Below the pieces are notes generated by a model that had not been told where the DNA came from, did no database searches, and saw only the letters and a program-made list of their open reading frames with translations. From Streptomyces asiaticus (lineage in GTDB: Bacteria; Actinomycetota; Actinomycetes; Streptomycetales; Streptomycetaceae), in NCBI RefSeq assembly GCF_018138715.1, contig NZ_JAGSHX010000006.1:5642001-5706000 (forward strand): 64,000 nt of DNA, in the 5' to 3' direction. Within the stretch, counting starts at the first letter, position 1. Every line of letters starts with the position of its first letter. Below are positions 45,960-54,905 of this stretch, piece after piece. A program made the position numbers and the translations under genes.

Positions 45960-47066
45960 TCACCGCGGCAGCGTCGCCGGGGTGCCGCCGCCGCCCTCCC
46001 AGCCCGCCACCGCCAGCGCCCGGTAGACCGTGTACTCGGCCGCCGGGTCCGCCCCGTACGACCACGGGACCGCGCCCACGTGGCCGTCCACATGGCGCAG
46101 CTGCTCCAGGGCCTCCGCGTACCGCTCCGCGCGGACCAGGAAGAAGACCAGCAGGTGGCGGACGTGCGGCAGCACCGGGTGGTCGGCGGGGGCCTGGCGG
46201 ACGGCGTAGAGGGCGCCCTCCATCGCCTTGGTGATCACCTCGCTGCGGTAGAGGGTGCGCACGAGGTTGGCTTCCGGCAGGTGCTCGAAGACGCCGAAGA
46301 GGGGGAGGGCGGGCAGCAGGCTCTTCGCGGGGGCGGAGGCGGCGGCCGCGTGGGTGAAGGCGTCGGCGCGGTCCTGGGAGCCGTGCCACTTCTCGCACCA
46401 GTAGTGGAGGGCGGCCAGATGGGCGCCCATGTGGTGCGGTGCGAGCTTGGTGACCTTGGTCCACAGCTCCTCGAAGTCGGTCTTTCGGTAGGCCAGACCG
46501 CGGGCCACGCCGAGCTCGATGATGTGCGGCACCGGGTCCTCCGGGGCCAGCCGGGCCGCCTCGTGGCAGACGTCCCGGGCCTCCTCCAGGATCATTCGGA
46601 AGTCCTGCGAGGACGGGTCGAGCAGCGCCTGGCGGACCAGGAACTCCGCGTGCACCGCCGCCGCGCCCGGGTCCTCGGGGGCCGCCACCCGCCAGGTGCG
46701 CAGCCACATCCCGCCCTGGCCGGGGGCCTGGGCGAGCTCGAAGGCCGCCGCCCCGGCCAGCGTCTGCACCCGCTGCCAGCGCAGCTCCGAGGTGGCCTCG
46801 GTGAGGGCGAGCAGCCGGGCGGCCGGCTGCCAGTCCTGCCGGGCCTGGACCTCCTCGAGCGCGTCGATCAGCTGCCGGTCCGGGCCGGGCAGCCGCACGT
46901 CCAGCCGCTCGCGCGGGACGAAGCCGTACTCCTGCGGGTCCGAGGCGCGCATCGCACCCTGCACGGCCCCGCGGCCTCCGCGGCCCCCGCGCATCCGCCG
47001 CAACGCCGGTACGACGATCAGCCCGCCGATCATGACGATGGCGATGAGGAAGATCAGAAGCTCCAT
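45960..47066 (-). CDS. Membrane-anchored TPR-like protein of unknown function
   Basis: 368 residues. One N-terminal membrane helix (MELLIFLIAIVMIGGLIVVP) followed by a basic Gly-rich linker and a helical-repeat domain (WQPAARLLALTEATSELRWQ, EARDVCHEAARLAPEDPVPH, EALEQLRHVDGHVG). The composition resembles DUF4034-type actinobacterial proteins. Upstream of msrA on the same strand with 128 bp between. No enzymatic motif. Confidence 0.75.
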   Translation of the reverse strand: MELLIFLIAIVMIGGLIVVPALRRMRGGRGGRGAVQGAMRASDPQEYGFVPRERLDVRLPGPDRQLIDALEEVQARQDWQPAARLLALTEATSELRWQRVQTLAGAAAFELAQAPGQGGMWLRTWRVAAPEDPGAAAVHAEFLVRQALLDPSSQDFRMILEEARDVCHEAARLAPEDPVPHIIELGVARGLAYRKTDFEELWTKVTKLAPHHMGAHLAALHYWCEKWHGSQDRADAFTHAAAASAPAKSLLPALPLFGVFEHLPEANLVRTLYRSEVITKAMEGALYAVRQAPADHPVLPHVRHLLVFFLVRAERYAEALEQLRHVDGHVGAVPWSYGADPAAEYTVYRALAVAGWEGGGGTPATLPR

Positions 47067-47186
47067 GAGGTGTCCCCGTGTGAAGGCCCGTAACGGCTCG
47101 TGGTGCGGAACGGCTTGTGGTCCAGCCTATGCGTCCCGGCGGTCGTTGAATCCAGCACGGGCGCGTCGGGCGTTACGCTCGGCCTC

Positions 47187-48350
47187 ATGAGCCACCAGCA
47201 CCCCCAGGGGCATCCTCAGAGTTTCGAGACGCTCGCCATCCACGCGGGCCAGGAGGCGGACTCCCTCACCGGCGCCGTCGTTCCCCCGATCTACCAGGTC
47301 TCCACCTACAAGCAGGACGGCGTGGGGGGTCTGCGGGGCGGCTATGAGTACAGCCGTTCCGCCAACCCCACCCGCACCGCGCTCGAGGAGAACCTGGCGG
47401 CGCTGGAGGGCGGCCGCCGCGGCCTGGCCTTCGCCTCGGGTCTCGCCGCCGAGGACTGCCTGCTGCGCACGCTCCTGGTGCCGGGCGACCACGTCGTGAT
47501 CCCGAACGACGCGTACGGCGGTACGTTCCGCCTGTTCGCGAAGGTCGTGGAGCGCTGGGGCGTGGAGTGGTCGGTGGCCGACAGCTCCGACCCGGCGGCG
47601 GTACGGGCCGCGCTCCGCCCCCGTACGAAGGTGATCTGGGTCGAGACGCCCAGCAACCCGCTGCTCGGCATCACCGACATCGCCGCCGTCGCCGACGTCG
47701 CCCGCGAAGCGGGGGCACGGCTGGTGGTGGACAACACCTTCGCCAGCCCCTACCTCCAGCAGCCGCTCGCGCTCGGCGCGGACGTCGTGGTGCACTCCAC
47801 CACCAAGTACATGGGCGGGCACTCGGACGTCGTCGGCGGTGCGCTGATCGTCTCCGACCCCGGCCTCGGCGACGAACTCGCCTTCCACCAGAACGCGATG
47901 GGCGCCATCGCCGGGCCCTTCGACTCCTGGCTGGTGATGCGCGGCATCAAGACCCTCGCCGTCCGGATGGACCGGCACAGCGCGAACGCCACGCGGATCG
48001 CGGAGATGCTCACCGCGCACCCCAAGGTGACCCAGGTCTACTACCCGGGGCTGCCGGAGCACGTGGGGCACGAGATCGCGGCCAAGCAGATGCGGGCCTT
48101 CGGCGGCATGGTGTCGTTCCGGGTCGCGGGCGGCGAGGAGGCGGCGGTCGAGGTGTGCGACCGGGCGCGGCTGTTCACGCTGGGGGAGTCCCTCGGCGGC
48201 GTCGAGTCGCTGATCGAACACCCGGGGCGGATGACGCACGCCTCGGCGGCTGGCTCGGCGCTCGAGGTGCCGGCCGATCTCGTACGGCTGTCGGTCGGCA
48301 TCGAGTCGATCGACGATCTGCTGATGGATCTGGGCCAGGCGCTGGGCTGA
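47187..48350 (+). CDS. metB: Cystathionine gamma-synthase
   Basis: 387 residues from ATG 47187. PLP enzyme of the Cys/Met metabolism family: SxxTK motif HSTTKYMGGHSD with PLP Lys207, PPIYQVSTY at the N-terminus, ETPSNPLL, and HPGRMTHAS near the C-terminus. It joins O-succinyl- or O-acetyl-homoserine with cysteine in transsulfuration. Cystathionine gamma-lyase is the close alternative. Followed by an 18-bp tandem repeat. Confidence 0.9.
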   Translation: MSHQHPQGHPQSFETLAIHAGQEADSLTGAVVPPIYQVSTYKQDGVGGLRGGYEYSRSANPTRTALEENLAALEGGRRGLAFASGLAAEDCLLRTLLVPGDHVVIPNDAYGGTFRLFAKVVERWGVEWSVADSSDPAAVRAALRPRTKVIWVETPSNPLLGITDIAAVADVAREAGARLVVDNTFASPYLQQPLALGADVVVHSTTKYMGGHSDVVGGALIVSDPGLGDELAFHQNAMGAIAGPFDSWLVMRGIKTLAVRMDRHSANATRIAEMLTAHPKVTQVYYPGLPEHVGHEIAAKQMRAFGGMVSFRVAGGEEAAVEVCDRARLFTLGESLGGVESLIEHPGRMTHASAAGSALEVPADLVRLSVGIESIDDLLMDLGQALG

Positions 48351-48365
48351 CGACCAGCCTGGGTC

Positions 48366-48437
48366 AGCTCTGGGCCGGAGACCAGTTCTGGGCCGGAGAC
48401 CAGTTCTGGGCCGGCGGCCAGCTTTGGGCCGGCGGCC
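48366..48437. repeat. 18-bp tandem repeat, four copies
   Basis: Units at 48366, 48384, 48402 and 48420 with consensus AGTTCTGGGCCGGAGACC; the last two end GGCGGCC. It begins 15 bp after the metB stop and does not code for anything recognisable. Likely variable in copy number. Confidence 0.9.
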
Positions 48438-48476
48438 GGGCTGCGGTTTTTGGGGGTGGTCACACCCCTCTGGCGG

Positions 48477-48731
48477 TCACCACCCCTCGAGGGGAGGGGT
48501 GGTGTCGGTGGGCGGCGGCGCGGCCCACGGTTCGACGATCGCCGCCCAGACGCCGAACGCGACGACCGCGGCGAGCAGCAGCAACCAGCCGATGGTGCGG
48601 ACCACTTGGTGGCGGTGGAGCATCCGCCGCCCCCGTTCGGCGGCCCGGCCCGCCAGATCCGGCGGCAGCGCGGGGTGCGGGCCCTCCAGCATCCGGCGGA
48701 CCTCGGTCTCCTTGCGGTCGGGAAAGCTCAT
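48477..48731 (-). CDS. Small membrane protein coupled to a sigma-like gene
   Basis: 84 residues from ATG 48731, overlapping the upstream sigma-like gene (ATGA). N-terminus is charged (MSFPDRKETEVRRMLEGPHP), then HQVVRTIGWLLLLAAVVAFG begins the single membrane helix. The order sigma-like then small membrane protein suggests a membrane-held partner or anti-sigma-like role, which is inference; no zinc anti-sigma motif is seen. Confidence 0.75.
   Translation of the reverse strand: MSFPDRKETEVRRMLEGPHPALPPDLAGRAAERGRRMLHRHQVVRTIGWLLLLAAVVAFGVWAAIVEPWAAPPPTDTTPPLEGW
48479..48503. terminator. Hairpin at the end of the small membrane-protein gene
   Basis: ACCACCCCTC and GAGGGGTGGT arms around GAGGG, 10-bp perfect stem. 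It overlaps the last codons of the minus-strand gene and faces metB, so it may end both transcripts. Confidence 0.6.
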
Positions 48732-49381
48732 GGGCCCGCTCCGGCTCCGGCCCCTGCCTCGGCTTCCGCCCCCGTCGCCTCGGTGGCGGAACGGCTGCCG
48801 CCGGACGGGGGCGTTCCACTGGAGGACGACGTTTCGGCGGCGGATGACGTTCCGCCGGAGGGCGACGTTCCGCCGGAGGACGGCGTTCCGGCGGAGCGTG
48901 GCGTTCCGGCGGACGGGCGCGCTCCAGTCGTGCCGCGCCGGGCCGCCGCGCTGCGCATCGCCGTGACCGCGCGGGTGCAGATCGCCCGGACCCGCTCGAC
49001 CGGGAGCCCGAGCGCCGCCGCCGTCTGCTCCTCCGCGACCCCCTCGTACAGCCGCAGCACCAGCACCAGCCGTTCCTGCGGGGTGAGCCGGGCCAGGGTG
49101 CCGCCGCGCGGGCGGCGGTAGCGGTGGCCCCGGTGGGCGAAGAGGGCGGCCAGCGTCCGGCGGGTGTGGTCGTACGGATCCTCGCCGCGCAGCCGGTCCC
49201 AGCGGGCGTACGTGCGCGCGAGCGCGGCGGTCAGCAGGCGCTCGGCGGCTTCGGTGTCCCCCGTCGGCTCCCCCGTGAGCAGCGTGGCCGCATGCAGCAG
49301 TCGGCCACCCGCGCCCGCGACGAATGCCTCGAACTCCCGGGCCCGGCGGTCATCCCGTGCTGCCCGCCGCTCTCGCACCAC
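48728..49381 (-). CDS. SigE-family-like RNA polymerase sigma factor with repeat tail
   Basis: 217 residues from GTG 49381 (GTG 49378 also possible). The first 150 residues resemble SigE-family sigma-70-like proteins: FEAFVAGAGGRLLHAATLLT, AARTYARW-like ALARTYARWDRL and a region 4 (LTPQERLVLVLRLYEGVAEE, then QTAAALGLPVERVRAICTRA). Region 2 is reduced. The last 65 residues are Ser/Gly/Thr/Pro repeats (SAGTPSSGGTSPSGGTSSAA) made by 15-bp DNA repeats, ending in an EAEAGAGAGAG tract. Confidence 0.75.
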   Translation of the reverse strand: MVRERRAARDDRRAREFEAFVAGAGGRLLHAATLLTGEPTGDTEAAERLLTAALARTYARWDRLRGEDPYDHTRRTLAALFAHRGHRYRRPRGGTLARLTPQERLVLVLRLYEGVAEEQTAAALGLPVERVRAICTRAVTAMRSAAARRGTTGARPSAGTPRSAGTPSSGGTSPSGGTSSAAETSSSSGTPPSGGSRSATEATGAEAEAGAGAGAGP

Positions 49382-49451
49382 GCCCTCCGCCTCCCGTTCC
49401 TTTTAGGACACGGCAGGCACAGGCACCTGGTCAAGATGTCTGCGTGTTGGG

Positions 49452-49952
49452 TCAGGTGGCGGGCGTCGCCTGGGGCACCGTGGTGTGCGCGGCGGAGAGG
49501 GCGACGTTGAAGCGGGTCAGGAGGTCGCAGAAGAGGTCGCGCTCCTCCGCCGTCCAGTCCCCGGTCACGCGGGACATCAGATCGCGCCGTGACGAACGCA
49601 CTTCCTCCAGGCGGGCCTTGCCGCGTGGGGAGAGCTGCAGCACGACCGCCCGGCCGTCCTCGGGGTGCGAGGTGCGCTTGACCATGCCGGAGTCGACCAG
49701 CGGGGCGACCTGGCGGGTCACGGTGGAGGAGTCGATGCCCATGCTCCCCGCGAGCGCCTTGACCCCCATCGGGCCTTCCTGGTCGAGCCGGTTGAGCAGC
49801 AGATACGCGGCTCGGTCCATGGAATTGCGGGCCTGGCCGACGCCGCCGAGCCGGGTCTGTTCCGCACGGCGGGCGAAGACGGCGACCTGATGCTGGAGTG
49901 CGTCCAGTACGCCGGTGTCGAGTTGAGTCGTCATGTCCGATTGGGTGGGCAT
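49452..49952 (-). CDS. MarR-family regulator
   Basis: 166 residues from ATG 49952, or 160 from ATG 49934; neither has a clear ribosome site. Winged HTH with MGVKALAGSMGIDSSTVTRQ and the wing KRTSHPEDGRAVVLQLSPRG. MarR proteins answer phenolic or oxidative signals. No obvious divergent target, though the threonine dehydratase gene starts 241 bp away. Confidence 0.9.
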   Translation of the reverse strand: MPTQSDMTTQLDTGVLDALQHQVAVFARRAEQTRLGGVGQARNSMDRAAYLLLNRLDQEGPMGVKALAGSMGIDSSTVTRQVAPLVDSGMVKRTSHPEDGRAVVLQLSPRGKARLEEVRSSRRDLMSRVTGDWTAEERDLFCDLLTRFNVALSAAHTTVPQATPAT

Positions 49953-50192
49953 GGCCTAGGGCTCACTTCATGCGGTGGTCTGTGGGATGTGGCACAGAGT
50001 ACGCGGCCGGGGGCCCGCCCGTACGGGGGCTGCAGAAACCTGACGGCCTCCGAGCCACAACCTGCCGTTCTGGGCCGTTCCCCGGCGCCGTGGCCCGTCG
50101 GCGGCCCCTCGTCCGGCACCGGTCCAGGGCCATCCCTGCCGTCGGCTCGGCCCGCCGGGGTCTGTCGGGGGTGAGCTGCGAGACTGGGGACC

Positions 50193-51599
50193 ATGGCTGC
50201 ACGACACGGCGACGAGGACGGGCCCGGCTCCGGGTCCGGCCCGGCCTCGCACCTCACCTCTCCCGCCCCCGCGTCCGCCCCCGCGTCCGCCCCCGCGACC
50301 GCGTCCGCGACCGCGTCCGCGACCGCGTCTCGGTCCGGGTCCGAGGGTTCCGTATCCGGAGGTTCCGCCTCCGAGGGGTCCGGGTCGGGGACCGGGACGA
50401 GGGTCACCCTCGACGACATCCGCGGCGCGCAGAAGGCGCTCTCGGGGGTCTCCCGGCTCACCGCGCTGGAAGGCAGCCGCTATCTGTCCGGTCTGGTCGG
50501 CGCGCCGGTCCACTTCAAGTGCGAGAACCTCCAGCGCACCGGGTCGTTCAAGCTGCGCGGCGGCTATGTGCGGATCGCGGGGCTCAGCCCCGAGGAGCGG
50601 GCGGCCGGGGTGGTCGCGGCGAGCGCCGGGAACCATGCGCAGGGCGTCGCCCTCGCGGCCTCGCTGCTGGGGGTGCGCTCGACGGTCTTCATGCCCGAGG
50701 GCGCACCGCTGCCGAAGATCGCCGCCACCCGGGACTACGGCGCCGAGGTGCGGCTGTACGGGCAGATCGTGGACGAGACGATGCGGGCGGCGAAGGAGTA
50801 CGCCGAGCGCACGGGCGCGGTCTTCATCCACCCCTTCGACCACCCGGACATCATCGCCGGGCAGGGCACGGTGGGGCTGGAGATCCTGGAGCAGTGTCCC
50901 GAGGTGCGCACCGTGGTGGTGGGCATCGGCGGGGGCGGGCTGGCCGCCGGGATCGCGGTGGCGGTGAAGGCGCTGCGGCCGGATGTGCGGGTGGTGGGGG
51001 TGCAGGCGGAGGGCGCCGCTGCGTATCCGCCGTCGCTGGCGGCCGGGCGGCCGGTGACGATCGACGCGCCCGTGACGATGGCGGACGGCATCAAGGTGGG
51101 GCGGCCGGGCGATGTGCCGTTCCAGATCATCGAGAACCTGGTCGACGAGGTCCGTACGGTCACCGAGGACGAGCTGTCCAGCGCGCTGCTGCTCTGCCTG
51201 GAGCGGGCGAAGCTGGTGGTGGAGCCCGCGGGCGCGAGCCCGGTGGCCGCGCTGCTGTCGGCGCCGGAGTCCTTCGAGGGGCCGGTGGTCGCGGTGCTCT
51301 CGGGCGGCAACGTCGATCCGCTGCTGATGCAGCGCATCCTGCGGCACGGCATGGCCGCGGCGGGGCGCTATCTGTCGCTGCGGCTGCGGCTCACCGACCG
51401 GCCGGGGGCGCTGGCCACGCTGCTGGGGGTGCTGTCGACGGTGGACGCCAATGTGCTCGACGTCAGCCATGTACGCACCAACCCGCGGCTCGGGCTGAGC
51501 GAGGCCGAGGTGGAGCTGCACCTGGAGACGAAGGGGCCGGACCACTGCGAGGACGTCCGGGAGGCGCTGCGCGGCGCCGGGTACACGGTGATGGCCTGA
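50193..51599 (+). CDS. ilvA: Threonine dehydratase with low-complexity N-terminal extension
   Basis: 468 residues. The first 70 are Ala/Ser/Pro/Thr/Gly repeats coded by GC-rich hexamer and dodecamer repeats (ASAPASAPATASATASATAS); no later in-frame start was found, so they seem to be translated. The PLP core has KCENLQRTGSFKLRGG (Lys120), ASAGNHAQGVA and GIGGGGLAAG. A C-terminal ACT-like domain (RLTDRPGALATLLGVLS) marks the short, serine/threonine dehydratase form. It makes 2-oxobutanoate for isoleucine synthesis or threonine catabolism. Confidence 0.92.
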   Translation: MAARHGDEDGPGSGSGPASHLTSPAPASAPASAPATASATASATASRSGSEGSVSGGSASEGSGSGTGTRVTLDDIRGAQKALSGVSRLTALEGSRYLSGLVGAPVHFKCENLQRTGSFKLRGGYVRIAGLSPEERAAGVVAASAGNHAQGVALAASLLGVRSTVFMPEGAPLPKIAATRDYGAEVRLYGQIVDETMRAAKEYAERTGAVFIHPFDHPDIIAGQGTVGLEILEQCPEVRTVVVGIGGGGLAAGIAVAVKALRPDVRVVGVQAEGAAAYPPSLAAGRPVTIDAPVTMADGIKVGRPGDVPFQIIENLVDEVRTVTEDELSSALLLCLERAKLVVEPAGASPVAALLSAPESFEGPVVAVLSGGNVDPLLMQRILRHGMAAAGRYLSLRLRLTDRPGALATLLGVLSTVDANVLDVSHVRTNPRLGLSEAEVELHLETKGPDHCEDVREALRGAGYTVMA

Positions 51600-51668
51600 C
51601 GACGGGAACGGGTCCGAGCCGGAGCCCGGGAACGGGCCCGAGCCCGAGCCCGGGAACGGGGCTTCTCT

Positions 51669-51690
51669 CGCGGGGGTAGGGGTCCCCGCG
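51669..51690. terminator. Hairpin after ilvA
   Basis: CGCGGGG and CCCCGCG arms, 8-nt loop, 70 bp after the ilvA stop. Upstream lie repeated GCCCGGGAACGGG units that could form alternative stems. Confidence 0.55.
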
Positions 51691-51732
51691 GCCCGCGGCT
51701 CGCTTTCTTCATTTTGTTCGCCTCGCGTATGT

Positions 51733-51746
51733 CGCGATGTATCGCG
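51733..51746. promoter_or_regulatory. Palindrome upstream of the exporter operon
   Basis: CGCGAT-GT-ATCGCG, perfect arms, followed by TTACGATT (51753-51760), a possible -10 element. Located 103 bp before the ABC exporter ATPase. Possible operator; the regulator is unknown. Confidence 0.4.
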
Positions 51747-51848
51747 TCTCGGTTACGATTGCCGTCCAGTTGCTGCCGAGCGCTGCCCATATGGGCGGAC
51801 TTATGCCTTGATTGAGTCTGGAATTGACCCAACCCGGGGAGTGCCAAC

Positions 51849-52805
51849 ATGCCAGGCGCTATTCACGCCGAGGGTCTGGTGAAGACCTTCGGTGACGTAA
51901 AGGCTCTGGACGGCGTCGATCTCGACGTACCGGAAGGAACCGTGCTCGGACTGCTCGGCCCCAATGGCGCCGGCAAGACCACCGCGGTGCGCGTGCTCAC
52001 CACGCTGCTGCGCCCGGACAGCGGAACGGCGGTGGTCGCGGGGGTGGACGTGCTCAAGAACCCCAACGAGGTCCGTCGCTCCATCGGGTTGTCCGGCCAG
52101 TTCGCCGCCGTCGACGAGTATCTGACCGGCCGTGAGAACCTCCAAATGGTCGGCCAGCTCTACCAGATGGGAGCGCGGGAGGCCAAGGCCCGCGCGAGTG
52201 AGCTGCTGGAGCGGTTCAGCCTCGCGGACGCGGCCGACCGCACCGCCAAGACGTACTCCGGCGGGATGCGCCGACGGCTGGACCTCGCCGCGGCCCTGGT
52301 GGTCAGCCCGCCCGTGATGTTCATGGACGAGCCCACCACCGGTCTGGACCCGCGCAACAGACAGGCGCTGTGGGAGGTCATCCAGGAGCTGGTGGCCGGC
52401 GGTACGACGCTGCTGCTGACCACGCAGTATCTGGAGGAGGCGGACCACCTGGCGCATGACATCTGCGTGATCGACCGCGGCCGGGTCATCGCCCGCGGCA
52501 CCTCCGACCAGCTCAAGGCCCGTACGGGCGGTGAGCGCGTGGAGGTCGTGGTGCATGAGCGCGAGGACATCGCGGCCGCCGAGGAAGTGCTGCGGGTCCT
52601 GGGCAAGGGCGAGACGACCGTGCAGGAGCACACCCGTAAGGTCACCGTCCCGGTCGTGGGCGGCGCCAAGCTGCTCGCCGAGGTCATCCGCGAACTGGAC
52701 ACCCGTGGTGTCGAGATCGACGACATCGGGCTGCGCCGCCCGACCCTGGACGACGTATTCATCTCGCTCACCGGCCATGGCGCCGGGAAGGGGGAGGCGA
52801 AATGA
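51849..52805 (+). CDS. DrrA-type ABC exporter ATPase
   Basis: 318 residues. Walker A GPNGAGKTT (37-45), Q-loop region with SIGLSGQFAAVDEYLTGREN typical of DrrA, signature YSGGMRRRLDLA, Walker B VMFMDEPTTGLD, H-loop replaced by TTQYLEEAD as in the drug-resistance group. The C-terminal domain ends GLRRPTLDDVFISLTGH. It overlaps the permease gene by ATGA (52802-52805). Such pairs export drugs or lipophilic compounds. Confidence 0.93.
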   Translation: MPGAIHAEGLVKTFGDVKALDGVDLDVPEGTVLGLLGPNGAGKTTAVRVLTTLLRPDSGTAVVAGVDVLKNPNEVRRSIGLSGQFAAVDEYLTGRENLQMVGQLYQMGAREAKARASELLERFSLADAADRTAKTYSGGMRRRLDLAAALVVSPPVMFMDEPTTGLDPRNRQALWEVIQELVAGGTTLLLTTQYLEEADHLAHDICVIDRGRVIARGTSDQLKARTGGERVEVVVHEREDIAAAEEVLRVLGKGETTVQEHTRKVTVPVVGGAKLLAEVIRELDTRGVEIDDIGLRRPTLDDVFISLTGHGAGKGEAK

Positions 52806-53608
52806 GCACGATGAGCGATTCCCTGGTCATCGCCCGACGGAATCTGATCCGAATGACCAGAATTCCCGAAATGGTCCTCTTTGGACTGGTTCAGCCAGTG
52901 ATGTTCGTGATCCTCTTCACGTACGTCTTCGGCGGCTCGATGAAGATCGGCAACAGCACCGACCCGGACGTCTACAAGAACTTCCTGATGGCCGGGATCT
53001 TCGCGCAGACCGTGACCTTCGCCACCGCGGGCGCGGGCGCGGGGATCGCGGAGGACATGCACAAGGGGTTGATCGACCGGTTCCGCTCGCTGCCGATGGC
53101 CCGGGGCGCGGTGCTCACCGGCCGGACCTTCGCCGATCTGGTGCAGACGACGCTCACCCTGGTGGTGCTGGCCGTCGTCGCGCTGATCGTGGGCTGGCGC
53201 CCCGGCTTCGCGGGCTCGACCAACATCGGGAAGATCCTGGGCGGCTTCGGTCTGCTGCTCCTCCTGGGATACGCCTTCACCTGGATCGGGGCGCTGATCG
53301 GGCTGTCCGTCCGCACCCCGGAGGCGGCGACCTCCGGCGGTCTGATCTGGCTGTTCCCGGTGACGTTCATCTCGAACGCCTTCGTGGACTCCAGCCAGAT
53401 GACCCCGTGGCTGCGGCATATCGCCGAATGGAACCCGTTCAGCGCCACCGTGCAGGCATGCCGTCAGCTCTTCGGTGACCCCGGTCTGTCCCGGTCCGGC
53501 GCCTGGCCGATGCAGCATCCGGTCTGGGCGTCGCTGATCTACTCGGCCCTGATCATTGTGGTCTTCCGGACGCTGGCGGTGCGCAAGTACCGCTCGGCTA
53601 CCGCCTGA
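52802..53608 (+). CDS. DrrB-type ABC exporter permease
   Basis: 268 residues, ABC-2 type. Six predicted helices, the first at MVLFGLVQPVMFVILFTYVF; the family motif AGIAEDMHKGLIDRFRSLPM precedes the second part, and NAFVDSSQMTPWLRHIAEWN the last helix. Forms the membrane channel for the upstream ATPase. Followed by a strong terminator. Confidence 0.93.
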   Translation: MSTMSDSLVIARRNLIRMTRIPEMVLFGLVQPVMFVILFTYVFGGSMKIGNSTDPDVYKNFLMAGIFAQTVTFATAGAGAGIAEDMHKGLIDRFRSLPMARGAVLTGRTFADLVQTTLTLVVLAVVALIVGWRPGFAGSTNIGKILGGFGLLLLLGYAFTWIGALIGLSVRTPEAATSGGLIWLFPVTFISNAFVDSSQMTPWLRHIAEWNPFSATVQACRQLFGDPGLSRSGAWPMQHPVWASLIYSALIIVVFRTLAVRKYRSATA

Positions 53609-53676
53609 CCGGTTCTTCGGGGAGCACGGAGGCCAGGGAGCACGGGGGCCAGGGGGCGCGGTGGCCCGCGGGCGCG

Positions 53677-53708
53677 GGGGAGCCCCGGCCGTTCGGCCGG
53701 GGCTTCCC
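53677..53708. terminator. Bidirectional terminator between drrAB and greA
   Basis: AGCCCCGGCC-GTTC-GGCCGGGGCT, perfect 10-bp stem extended by four more pairs (one G-T), between convergent genes. Confidence 0.88.
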
Positions 53709-53717
53709 ATCGGGCGT

Positions 53718-54215
53718 TCAGCCCTGGTAGGGCTTGGCCTCCAGGATTCGCACCGAGGCGGTGCGGCCGTTGGGGAGCTCGTACTCCGCGTCCTGGCCGA
53801 CCTTCTTGCCGTTCACACCCGAACCCAGCGGGGACTGCGGCGAGTAGGTCTCGACGTCCGCGCTCGCGTACTCACGGGAGGCGAGCAGGAACGTCAGGGT
53901 GTCGTCGGGGTCGCCGTCGAAGGCGATGGTGACCACCATGCCGGGGGCGACCACGCCGGTGTCCGCGGGTGCCTCGCCGACCTTCGCCTGTTGCAGGAGC
54001 TGCGTCAGTTGACGCACTCGGAGCTCCTGCTTGCCCTGCTCCTCCTTGGCGGCGTGGTAACCCCCGTTCTCCCGGAGGTCACCCTCCTCCCGGGCAGCCT
54101 CGATCTTCTTCGCGATCTCGACACGTGCGGGACCCGACAGGTACTCCAGCTCTGCCTTGAGCTGGTCGTACGCCTCCTGGGTCAGCCAGGTGACGTTCTC
54201 GCTGGTCTGGGTCAC
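53718..54215 (-). CDS. greA: Transcript cleavage factor GreA
   Basis: 165 residues from GTG 54215 with GAGGAG upstream. N-terminal coiled coil with the acidic tip EEGDLRENGGYHAAKEEQG and a C-terminal FKBP-like domain (SPLGSGVNGKKVGQDAEYEL). It enters the RNA polymerase channel and helps cleave backtracked transcripts. Confidence 0.97.
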   Translation of the reverse strand: MTQTSENVTWLTQEAYDQLKAELEYLSGPARVEIAKKIEAAREEGDLRENGGYHAAKEEQGKQELRVRQLTQLLQQAKVGEAPADTGVVAPGMVVTIAFDGDPDDTLTFLLASREYASADVETYSPQSPLGSGVNGKKVGQDAEYELPNGRTASVRILEAKPYQG

Positions 54216-54403
54216 AGGTGCTCCTCGTCGGTACTGGGAATACAAATGAACGCCCTACTCAGAAGGGTGCGCCTTCGTCGCCGGGCGAAACCACGAGCCT
54301 AACAATTCCGGCAAGAAACGGGGAGGAGGGAACCGGGCGCAATGCGTAGGAAACGCGTCAGTGCTGGTCAGATCGGGGCAGGCGCCCGACACGTCCTGTT
54401 CGA

Positions 54404-54808
54404 TTATCGAACGGACGCGCAGTCGATCAACTCGGCGCTGGTCGCCCGGGCCGTGGTCCGTACGGTCACGACCTTGACCATGTCCTCCTGGCGCTGGCCG
54501 AAGGTGAAGTCCTTCCGGCCCACCTCGTCGTGGTACTTGTCCAGGGTACGCACCGTGCAGACACCGGTCGCGTTCTTTTCCTTGGAGATCTCCAGCCGGA
54601 CCTCGACGGCGTCGTCGGCGACCACCTTGAAACCGGTCAACCGTCCGCTGACGTCCTGACCGGCGATGTAGTCGTACCCGAACCACGCGATCAGGGCCAG
54701 CAGCCCGGCACCGAGCACGGCGCCGACGATCTTCAGCGTCCGGTCGGCACGCGCGTCCGCGGACCGGCCGTAACGCCCGTCGGGCAGCCCCTCGCGCACC
54801 GCGGCCAT
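54404..54808 (-). CDS. DUF4307 membrane protein
   Basis: 134 residues from ATG 54808 with AGGAGG upstream. One membrane helix (TLKIVGAVLGAGLLALIAWF) and an extracytoplasmic beta domain with two Cys (TGVCTVRTL, ELIDCASVR). Widely conserved beside mca in actinomycetes, function unknown. Divergent from mca. Confidence 0.93.
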   Translation of the reverse strand: MAAVREGLPDGRYGRSADARADRTLKIVGAVLGAGLLALIAWFGYDYIAGQDVSGRLTGFKVVADDAVEVRLEISKEKNATGVCTVRTLDKYHDEVGRKDFTFGQRQEDMVKVVTVRTTARATSAELIDCASVR

Positions 54809-54905
54809 CGGCGTTCCTCCTGCTGGGGGAGAGATCGGAATTATTCGTCCCCGGTTTAGGTCACTATAGAAGCCGCCTTCCACGACGAATCACTGAGGAT
54901 CGAAC

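Noticed and set aside
54255..54686. 143-codon minus-strand frame overlapping the DUF4307 gene
   Set aside because: Shifted shadow of the DUF4307 gene, which has its own ribosome site and membrane helix.
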